A stretch of DNA of 64,000 nucleotides from Gelatoporia subvermispora B (taxonomy: Eukaryota > Basidiomycota > Agaricomycetes > Polyporales > Gelatoporiaceae), in assembly GCA_000320605.2 (NCBI GenBank), contig KB445791.1, positions 1,592,298-1,656,297 on the forward strand, read 5' to 3'. The notes under the pieces are model-generated. The model saw only the letters and a program-made list of their open reading frames with translations. It was not told the origin of the DNA and made no database searches. Every line of letters begins with the position of its first letter. The first letter of the stretch is position 1. Positions 26,633-35,730 of this stretch are shown here, piece by piece. The position numbers and the translations under genes were made by a program.

Positions 26633-27472
26633 TCAGTCTAGATCATTGTCCTGATTTTCGATCGCACGAATACCGGCCAAGACGTCGGCGTCTCCATCGT
26701 TGTCAGGGTCAGGGTCCTCGAAACTACCACCGGAGTTCCCGCCGAAGGCATCTCCAGTGATACTCGTTCCTCCCGACCCAGCAATATCTATAACTCGACG
26801 TTCAGAGGCTGACTCGACATTCAAACATCAGGCTACTCACTTGTGTCAGGACCATCACCTGCGCCGGCATTGTCCACTGTTCCGGCTTTGTTCAGGACAG
26901 TACCACCGCGAGCATTCCCCGACGAGCCGGAGTACGCATTGCCTCCAGGACCGAAGCCGTCTCCATTGCCCCCGGTCGCTATACCAGACTCAGTTGTCCC
27001 AGCACTTGCGGCTTGATCTGAGGCACTATATGTCAGCCAAGTTCTCAATATAGGAGATGTGATGCCTACTGCTACCGGCGTCATTGCTAATGGTTGCATC
27101 GTCGGGCGCTATGTTGACGACCGAGCCTCCCGAGACCGAACTGGTGGAGCCCGTGTATGCATTGCCACCAGCGGTGCCGAAGTCTTGAGCTCTTCGTGTC
27201 TTGGCTTGAGTGGCTGCTGCTGAATGTTGAGCCACTTGCATAGCACGGGATTGGTCATTAGTGTATTGACGTATTGCAGCTTCGTTATTTGCGAGGTTGT
27301 TGGCCATTGGGTGTGGTGCCCCGAAGAGTTTGTTGAGTGTGTCTATACCATCGATCGGTTGCCTGCGTACGAGATCAATAGCTCTCCCAGCTGGGTTGGG
27401 AGCAGCGGAGACTATTTCCGTGTTGGCAACAGATATAGCGAGAGTGATGAGGGGGATGCGTGTGTAACGCAT
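26633..27472 (-). CDS. Secreted glycine-rich modular repeat protein, short paralogue
   Basis: Three exons (27070-27472, 26841-27017, 26633-26787) join in phase to 244 residues. A signal peptide (MRYTRIPLITLAISVA, cut near SAAP) leads to a helical pro-region and then a dibasic site RR just before AQDFGTAGG. Module A reads GGNAYTG...SGGSVVN and module B reads GPGGNAYSG...RGGTVLN. The C-terminal exon is acidic (EDPDPDNDGDAD). Both introns are phase 1, so the middle exon is symmetric. The larger neighbour at 28106-29649 has the same plan with one more A+B pair. No catalytic motif is visible; composition suggests a secreted or wall-associated structural or peptide-precursor protein. No characterised family is recognised. 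An alternative donor 6 nt away (27076) keeps frame. Confidence 0.8.
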
Positions 27473-28105
27473 GTCGAATAGCCAGTGTCAGGTGGTGATA
27501 GAAGGGGAACAGAAGTCATCCGGAATCATGGCCATGATAAGATATACCCCGAGCAGCAGAGGCTGGCAGAGGGAGGCTGGCAGAGGCTGGACTCTTCCGC
27601 ATGACGAGGCTGGCAATTCTTTGAACACAGCGTCCCGATTTGGCAACGGACCTGCCAAATTTGGTCGGACCGGTAAGCATTGGTCAGACATTCAGTACAT
27701 ACCTGGCAGGGAATTGATCTCTCTGTGAGTAAATATTGACTACACAGCATGGATCATCACAGAGAGCTAGACGGAGTGCATGAAAGATTTTTGCCTACGC
27801 GACTTCAACGTTCAACGTTGTCAACAGCGAAGCTCATCCCTATATGCGTGGATGTCTACTCACACCGTAGCGATCGTGGCACCAGCAGCTGATCGGATGA
27901 AGCTTCAAAGTGCTGATGAGAATCCATGCATAAGTGCAACGAATCCGAGTAATATTCGCAGTGACACTGGTCTCAAAGCCAACGCACACAGGATCATGAG
28001 ACAGGCAAGAGAAAGTGGGGTATATAGACTGTCATCGAGCTATCACAAAGTAAAGAGCCACGGGAAGCCAGGATACCAACAGTGATATAACTGAACCATC
28101 GTGAC
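27473..28105. other. Spacer between the two glycine-rich paralogues
   Basis: About 630 bp holding the promoter of the short paralogue and the 3' flank of the long one. It contains an imperfect GGCTGGCAGAG repeat near 27560-27595. No gene called. Confidence 0.5.
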
Positions 28106-29649
28106 CTAGTCATCCAGAAGGTCGTCCCCGCCGTCGCCGTCGAACGAGTCATCACCCAGGCCGTCATCATCTTCGTTCGCGTTTCCACCGATCGAGTCGC
28201 CACTTTGAGCGCTTCCACCGGCGCCTCCAATGTCTGCAAGGCATATCAATCAGCTTGAGCAATCGAAGGGACTGCTAGTCGAGACTCACTCGGGCCAGCA
28301 GCTGCCGCCGCTCCCGCAACATTGACAACAACACCGGCGTTGTTGACCACGCTGCCGCCGCGAGAGGGACCAGATGATCCGCTGTAGCTGTTACCTCCAG
28401 GACCGAAGCCGTCGCCGTTACCGCCCACAGCGACACCGGACATCGAAGTCCCAGCATCTCCGGCCGTGTCTAGATGACATCAAGATAGTAGGCTCAGTAT
28501 GACGATTCGGAGATGATACTGAAAATGCTCACTAGCGGGGGCAGTGTTCGTAATAAAGCCCTCGGTGTTGGCGCTGTTGACAACCGAACCACCGCTGGAA
28601 GAGAAGGTAGCACCAGTGTATGCGCTACCACCAGCAGTGCCCCAGTCCTGCGCACGCTTGGAGAACCCACGCTTGTCGATGGACTCAATGAAGAAATCGT
28701 CGTCGTTGTCTCCAGCGTTGCCCCCGTGCGCATTGCCGCTCATGGAAGTGCCTCCGACACCGGCGGTGTCTGTGGCGATTGTGAGTGATGGCCCAGTCCG
28801 GATAATAGACAAACAACGTACTGGCTCCAGCGCCGTTCGCGATGCCAGCAATACCTGTCTCGTCGCCACCAGCCTCGTCGTCATTGACCACGCTACCACC
28901 CCTTGTCGGGCCAGTTGCGCCCGAGTACGCGTTACCACCGGGGCCGTGGCCGCCGCCGGAACCGCCGTCAGCGAAACCAGAGAACGAGTCACCGCCAACA
29001 CCACCAGCGTCTGTGAATCCGACGTGAGCATACAGTTCCCGAGCAAAACAAGTCACATACTTGCACCCGCGCTGTTGGTGATATCATTAGTCGCGCCAGC
29101 AGCCACCGCGGCGGCGGCGGCGGCGGCGTCCGCACCACCAGCGCTCTGGACAACTGAACCACCCGAGGCGCTGCCAGCCGCACCAGAGTATGAGTTACCA
29201 CCGGCAGTTCCCCAGTCCTGCGCACGCTTGCTCTTGCTGCCCTTGCCCTTCTTCGACTTTCCGTGAGCCTCGGCCTCGGCCTCCATCCGAGTGGCAGCAT
29301 CATTCTGGTTTGTCTTGCCACGATTGCCAGATTGACCGGGATTCGTACCCGGGCCGCCCGTAAGACCTCCGAGGAGTCCGCCTCCCGGGATGGATCCCAG
29401 CGCACTAGTGGGACCGCCGGCAGCACCAGTTGCAGTACTAAGATCAACTGGGAGTTGGCGCACAGCAAGGCGCCGGTTGCTGCCGAGAAGGCCCAGGCTG
29501 TCCAACTGACGTGCAGAGACATGCATATCGGATTCTAGGGGGTGGGCGACGTCCGCCGAGCCGAGGTTGGGAGAGGTGGGGGCGCCATGGACGAGGGTCG
29601 GGCTGACTGCTGCGGCGACGATGCCGAAAGCAATAACGGGACTGCGCAT
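28106..29649 (-). CDS. Secreted glycine-rich modular repeat protein, long paralogue
   Basis: Five exons (29061-29649, 28822-29010, 28533-28769, about 28290-28469, 28106-28233) give 440 residues. A signal peptide (MRSPVIAFGIVAAAVSPTLV) is cut near HGAP. A Gly/Pro and Lys-rich pro-region ends in KSKR before AQDWGTAGG. Four GG[NS][AS]Y[ST]G...GGSVV[NQ] modules alternate between type A (preceded by KR-AQDWGTAGG) and type B (preceded by GPGG): A-B-A-B. Each later exon opens with a second motif of the form N-x-x-G-x-x-G-[ST or D]-S-x-SG. The last exon is acidic (DDSFDGDGGDDLLDD). All four introns are phase 1. The pattern indicates duplication of a two-exon A+B unit after the two paralogues split. 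Function unknown; secretion is inferred from the signal peptide. Confidence 0.82.
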
Positions 29650-30059
29650 GTCGAAATCTTGATCCTGTTGATGTGGTGTAGCTTGAGGACGGGCCGGAGA
29701 CTAGAATTAGAAGAACCTAGAGTAGAGAAGGTACAAAAAGAAAAGAAAGGTGAGTTGGGGAGGCTGAGACGAGGGCCAGGGTTTATATATGCGCGACAAT
29801 CAAGGTTCACATTCCGCCGCGTCTTCTGAGGAGGATGACAGGGTGACGGAGGCTGCCCTTCGATCGAGAGGTTGCTTCCAGAACACCTGCCTAACTTGGA
29901 AGGTGTATTGCCAGATACGGCAGGGGTTCACCAAGCGCCCAATTGGGCGAACTGCTTCTCGACGTTGGACGCGGTCAAAGATGACGGGGAAGTCTTGCGC
30001 TGCGCACGGACCCAGTAAAGAATATCGTTAGCATCTTTTTTGCGATCCAACGCGCATAT
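29650..30059. other. Promoter side of the long glycine-rich paralogue
   Basis: No gene recognised. Includes the upstream region of the minus-strand paralogue and the boundary to the transporter pseudogene. Confidence 0.45.
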
Positions 30060-31331
30060 CATCGCGCGCTGTCGCAAGGCAATGCAACTTGCTCCCTCCG
30101 AGCCGTGCGGGTGTGCAGTGACGCTCCCTTGGTCTCGGGCTGAAACACTAGAATGAGGCGCACAGACAAAAAGAAAAGAATGATGAACACAAGAGGCATA
30201 GAGGCGTAGAGTGTGAAATGACCTAGCTGACTACCTGTCAACGTTAGAGACGTAGCAACTTCTAGCAGGCGAGATAGCAAGCTTACGCGTTCGCGCACTG
30301 CCCCAGACTGGTTGCGGCCGCGCGCGTCCGCATTAGCTGGATCTCCGTGTAAATGATACGAAATGTCCCAGCTGCAGATGGAGCCGATAGAAAGAATGTA
30401 AACCCACCCGTTGTCCAGCAGCCTTATCGGAAGTGTGTGGAGCATAGAGGGTCCCGACTAACAACATCGACAACCCAATGACAGTGCCACGACGTGTTAT
30501 ACGTGATCGACGTCCTCCTGTGAAAGATGCATTCGCGTTCAGCGACGAAGACAATGACCAGCAATATAAATGTACATTTATCTGCGTGCGCCGTGAAGCT
30601 GATGACGAACGTGCAGCTAACATGATCAGTCCAGACACACCGGACGCGATGAATGAGCCAGATTCTGTGGAAGCCCAGCTTGGGAGAAGCATACAGGTGC
30701 ATGACCTACTACACTCTATTACTACTGGCCTTGCAGGACCACAAAAGAAGCTCACATATAGGACACTATCATGCCTAAGGTACTCATGGTCATTATATTC
30801 AGTAGTTATCAAACATGGAGAACTGGATGCCCCACCTATTGCATTCTCATCAAGAAAACGCATAACGCAGTCCGCGCTCTGAAACCTCCTTCCACAGCTG
30901 ATAGCCTCGTCCCACCAGCTAGGCCTCGTCCCACCAGCTAGGCCTCGTCCCACCAGCTAGGCCTCGTCCCACCAGCTAGGCCTCGTCCCACCAGCTCCCT
31001 CTTTGGGCATATACAATAGTCTGTGAGCTGTATTCCTGATATCAGGGCAGTGAAAATAATGGACAACACGATCAACAGACCTTGGACAGTCGGCAATATG
31101 GTACTCGAGGAGGACTGCGATTGAAACTGAGGCATGAGCGCGATGGAGCCAATACTGCCAGTGTCGAAACCAAAGACCCAGCCTCCAATTGCAGTGAACA
31201 ATGCACGCCAGATGTAGTTGGTCACTGTGCAGAATTCCAGGAATATGCGGAGCCTCTAGAATTGAGATAGCGGCCTGATCATCAGACCAGTCCTCGTATA
31301 CAGTGTCCTGCTGGTTCCTGTAGATGTTCAT
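30060..31331 (-). pseudogene. Degenerate MFS sugar-transporter gene lacking its middle
   Basis: The N-terminal end is readable at about 31010-31230: TNYIWRALFTAIGGWVFGFD, then TGSIG, ALMPQF and TVQGLL, which match the first membrane helices of fungal sugar/quinate porters. The C-terminal third is readable at about 30100-30560: GLSMLLVGTLYA, then IIYTEIQLMRTR followed by AAATSLGQCANA before a GTAAGC donor, and finally FQPETKG, the sugar-porter PETKG signature. Between them, roughly 31010 to 30580, no transporter helices can be read; that interval includes the 19-bp minisatellite. About half of a normal transporter of roughly 500 residues is missing, so the gene cannot encode a functional porter as it stands. 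The breakpoints are not sharply defined. Confidence 0.65.
30904..30996. repeat. 19-bp minisatellite, 4.9 perfect copies
   Basis: The unit GCCTCGTCCCACCAGCTAG is repeated at 30904, 30923, 30942 and 30961, with a 17-nt partial copy at 30980. All copies are identical, which points to recent expansion. It lies exactly where the sugar-transporter remnant stops being readable. 19 is not a multiple of three, so the array shifts frame with each copy and cannot be a coding repeat. Confidence 0.95.
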
Positions 31332-31667
31332 CCATCTCCTTGTAGCTAGACCGATACAGGTAGGCAGTGCTCAAATATGTCTGTTCAGCCCAAGTAGAGA
31401 AGAACCAAGACGTCATTGATATCACAAACGTTAATACAGCTCAGCGGATCTGCAACGAGTCTCGAGCGCTTAACTGCCTTTTGACAAGGCGCCTGAAATG
31501 CCCCCAGTACGGTGCTCCAGTGCACGGCCGCCAAAATTGCGTATTCACTTTACAGATCGATTACATCCTTCAAATCGTGTCTACTTCCGATACTTCAAAT
31601 ACACACAAACTCTGGATATACTTCCTCGAAACTTTATGGCTCGAGGCACTAGCCAGCACCCTTACCC

Positions 31668-34600
31668 TCATCCTCGAAATTTGCCCTTGATGATATCCGC
31701 GGCTACAGAAATTCACACGTCGTGAAAAGATCAGGATCACCTATAACCCTACGTACCTTGCTCCGCAATGGCATAAACCGTCGCTATACAATTTCGACAG
31801 TGTGATTCAACCGCGATAGTCTGATGAGATTAAGTCACGCTTACCCTGAGGATGAGCTTCGAAATGAAGTGGAACGACCGAGAGGTCAACAACACGGATA
31901 TTACTCGTCCCATGAACCTAGTGGCCAAGCATGCGTAAGCGAATAAATGAAACGTGGAGAGCACTCACCTTGAGTTCGTGGTCAACCACGCCACCTTTGT
32001 CGCGGGGGAGCATCGAGCACGAGCTGGCCGTGTCTGCCGCACGAGGATTTTAAGTGTCGCCCCTCTCACTTGATTTGGTCTCACTTACGCCACGTCGTAC
32101 TAAGCTCTTTCTGTGACCATTCTATTTTTGGCATCAATATATCATCATAAATTGCACTGCAACTGACTTACTCCAGAGGTCATCGTCATCGACGACATCG
32201 AGGCCAGGGTTGGTCTCTTTAACTGCTCAAATGTTATTCTTGTCTCAGAAATGGTCATGTGTAATCGGCCCGTACCGATCAGGTCCTTCAGTGGGGCAGT
32301 CTTCCCCAAATTTCTGGTGAACTTGATCAATTCAAACCAAAGTTGCTTGTCTGCGTCAACCCATTCAGTACTCGGAACCAGAACGCGCCCATCCGCCAGG
32401 CCTACCTATTTCCTCCTCGAAGTAATGCGGGTCAAACTCCGGTTCTTGCTGAGGATCATTGGATGTAGCATGCTGCCGAATTATACTCAGCAGATATCCT
32501 GGAAACAGGTGGGGAATGTCGTACAATAGTACCCCTGGACCAGCACTGGTTCAAGGATGCGAAAATGCTCAGATATTTCTTCCCCGGCTCCGGAGGGTCT
32601 ACATGAAGATGTCAGTCGGAGTATGTGTACGAGATTACCTTCGACATACTTGGGCCAGACATGAAGCCAGAAAAGGTGATAATCTCGCACATAGGTGCAT
32701 CGTTCTCCAGTCGCTCGAGATGAATCTTGAACTGCTCAAGACGACCAGGAGGGTACGTATCAGCTTGTTCGAGAATGCGTGCTTTTGCCGCGCTGATAAT
32801 GGCGTCGGCCTTGGCTGTGATCTTCCTGAGTGGACTGAAAGATAAGCCAACGACGCCCAAAGTGTGCACGCCCTTGCCGTCCGCACTGTAGTTGACAATG
32901 AGTTAGGAATCGAAGGCCCATTCGCGGATACATACTGCAGCTCGATCTGCCGTTCTGCTTCTCCAAGATCACGGAGAATGTCCAGACTCTGAAAATCGAC
33001 ATCGTCTCGCAATTCTATTCCCTTTAAATATTGAGAGCAGCTGGATAGGTACTGTCAAACCACGCACCCCAGCTCATGAGTCCCAGTATGTGCTCTTGGA
33101 CGTTGTTTCCGACACCAGGAAGATCAATCTTGACTGGGATCCCAATCTTGTGTAGCAGTGACTTGTCTCCAATGCCGGATAGCTCTAATATGTGAGGTGA
33201 CTTCAGGGCCCTGAGAGCGATTGTACCAATGTCAAAGATGCACACATGGGTGCGAATGGCACAAAATGACTCAGCCATACCCTGCCGAAACTATGACTTC
33301 TTTCCTCGCATGCGCAATCAACGGCTTGTCTTCGTAGTAGAATTCGACACCGGTTGCGGCATGCGGCCCATCACTTGCGCGCTCGGTGATTACGCGACTC
33401 ACATGAGCCGAGACTAGAACAGTCAGGTTACGACGGTTCTGGTTTGGGAGGTAGTGCGCCTGAGTAGATTTTGTGAATGATAAGCTGGACAATCGGATTT
33501 CAATGTAGATGCTACTAACGGTTGCAGCATATGATCTGGTGTGCGTGATAGGGTCGTAATTATTTGGAACGAGGAACGATCCATTCGGCTAATGAATTGG
33601 TTGTTAATCTCCATGATTTGGGGCAGCAACAATTACATACGTTACCGTCCAGCTGGATAGGTCGCTGATAAGGATACAGACGATCAAGGTATTGCAACTG
33701 ACGTACCGGAAGAGGAGCCTCATGAATCCCGAAGTTCTTCAGCGTCTGTTACACGGCGTGTGAGCCAGTGCTTGCTCGTCGACATTGTTACAAGTCCGAC
33801 TGACCTCCATGACTGTAAGCTCCACCTCGTTGATTGTTCCGGGAAAAGAAACCTTCACAGGACCTGACGAAGATCTGTTACATGGTTGTGTGTAATTGTG
33901 GGAAATTCGACGGACCGTCTTTGCCGAGCGACCAATCACCTAACTTCATGTGAAGCCTTTGCTGCACTTCTGGGCTTGGGGGAACGAACCTACAGTAGAA
34001 GGGGGCTGCTGAGCCAATTTGACAATGAACCGTGCGAGCCACAGTTACCCTTCGCTGCGGTTCAGATATGTCACATAATTCCCCCAGTTCCACCCTGGAT
34101 TCCCTAATCTTTCCCAGTCTGTCGTACCATAATCGGTATGTTAGTATATGAGCCGACGACCATTTAAGACGTACCATTAATCTCTTCTGCAGGAGGTTTT
34201 GTCCACACCATAAAGTTGATACCGGAAGTCCCGCCTAAGCCTTTGCCGCTATCATACCAGTCGCTTAAATACACCATCACAGATGCTCAGCCAGATGGTC
34301 ATTACCGAAACCACCATGGCTCCAATCCCAGTAAACCCGTCTGTTTCGACTACGATAGGAGGTCAGTGAATCACACGGAATCCACTCATTAGTGCCCGTA
34401 CGGTTTGATAAGGCCATGCGTAGTTCGGATTAGCGAAATGCACACCATACGAGCCAGGGCGCACTTAAATGTCTCTCAACACGGGTTCGAAATACAGGCT
34501 CGCATGACCCACAGATTACAGGATCGTTCAGATTGGCTTGCCCAGCTTCCAGAACTAGAACAGTAATGTCAGGGTCTTCAGACAGCCTCGCTGCAAGGGT

Positions 34601-34777
34601 GAGGCCCGCGGTCTACAGAGCGATTATTGCGAATGCATTGAGTAGGGAGATAGCACTAACACCACCACCTATCGAAATAATAAGATCAATAACGCGCTCT
34701 CTTATACGCACACAGTCCTCACCGCAGATGATATAGTCGAAAGAATGCTCTGTGACTTCTTCTACAGTCGCCGTCAT
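31668..34777 (-). CDS. GMC oxidoreductase (aryl-alcohol oxidase / choline dehydrogenase-like), 25 exons
   Basis: Twenty-five exons join in phase to 620 residues: 34723-34777, 34661-34668, 34513-34612, 34402-34463, 34306-34349, 34175-34248, 34049-34118, 33912-33989, 33805-33874, 33707-33745, 33641-33664, 33520-33588, 33281-33459, 33053-33210, 32936-33014, 32650-32885, 32533-32598, 32406-32498, 32276-32350, 32172-32222, 32089-32121, 31969-32033, 31845-31917, 31757-31783, 31668-31702. The FAD-binding motif GGGTAGLTLAARL is near residue 19, RGKGLGGTSGINF near 90 and KSPHILELSGIG near the middle. The active-site region is TTWHTASSCSMLP near 555, then VVPLHFEAHPQATVYAIAEQ. The family oxidises alcohols to aldehydes with FAD and makes H2O2, feeding lignocellulose decay. 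No obvious signal peptide follows this start; an in-frame upstream ATG at 34852 is possible. Substrate cannot be told. Confidence 0.88.
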
Positions 34778-35730
34778 TATAGCGGAGGGAGGTTGTTGCA
34801 AAGAGGAGGTGGAAGGTTGAGGGCAACTGTCGCTATCGATGGTCTGGCTCATATACTGGTTGTTGCATCCTTACGGCAGGCGTCATTCCTTCAGGTATTA
34901 AGCCGACCGGCTAGGCGTCAAGACGACTTCGCGCTCCGAGAATCGCGTCTGCATTGCCCGTGTGGCTGACACTGTCGCTCACACCAAGCGCTGCGGACGC
35001 AGCTCGTGATCATGTGTTATCTGTATCTGTGATAGGACGCAGTTCATCTTCCATTGAGTGGCGATGCTGGACCTACATGGTGCTCTGTGCCCATGGATGA
35101 CACACTCTGCGTCGCCAGTACAATGAAGTTGATCGATTTACAGTAATAAGTGTCATAATTGGAAAATGCAACGGACGGCACTCAGCGAAATAGATGGAGG
35201 AGGCACCCCACTTACGCGCTTACACCACACGGTATGGCCAAGAAGTCTGACTAGTAGCTAGGAGCAGAAGCGGCGAGAAAGAAAAAAGAAGCCTTGGCAT
35301 ATGGTCAGATGGAGACTGTCACAGACAATGGGGCCCAATCTGATCTGTAGGGAATGACATCCGAAGTCCACGACAGGAGAGCTCAATAATTCAAGTCCGC
35401 TGTTCTTCGGACCTGATTATCAGTGTTCAGAACTTCTGTGAGCACCAGACTATGCCTCCCAAGGAGGATTGGCTGTTGATCTTCACTTCTTCGAAGTGTT
35501 TGCAATCCGCAGAGAGCAGGACAGCTCAGCGGCCAGTGAAAGCTCTCAAAGGTCTCCTCCCAAAGCAGTGTTGTGATCATGTGACCGACGCGACGTTGAC
35601 GCGTCGGCGGAACGCGTTTCTCAGACTCCGACATTCCGGGTCGCGCACACCACTGCAGCCCCATCGTTTCCACGTTAGACATCTTCGTCCAGACCTCGAC
35701 TACATACGAATAGTCTCCCAGGTAACCACA
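34778..35730. other. Divergent spacer between the GMC oxidase and the RING gene
   Basis: About 950 bp that must contain both promoters. Short open frames occur but none has support from motifs or splice phase. Confidence 0.5.

Noticed and set aside
30478..30882. Plus-strand open frame of 134 codons within the sugar-transporter remnant
   Set aside because: No motif, no splice support and it overlaps readable antisense transporter sequence in part; most likely chance.
34476..34496. GGGTTCGAAATAC as a possible tRNA T-loop
   Set aside because: It lies in an intron of the GMC gene and lacks stem pairing and the rest of a cloverleaf.
31668..34777. First impression of the GMC region as a pseudogene full of stops and frameshifts
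   Set aside because: All apparent breaks vanish once 24 short introns are removed; the joined exons give an intact 620-residue protein.
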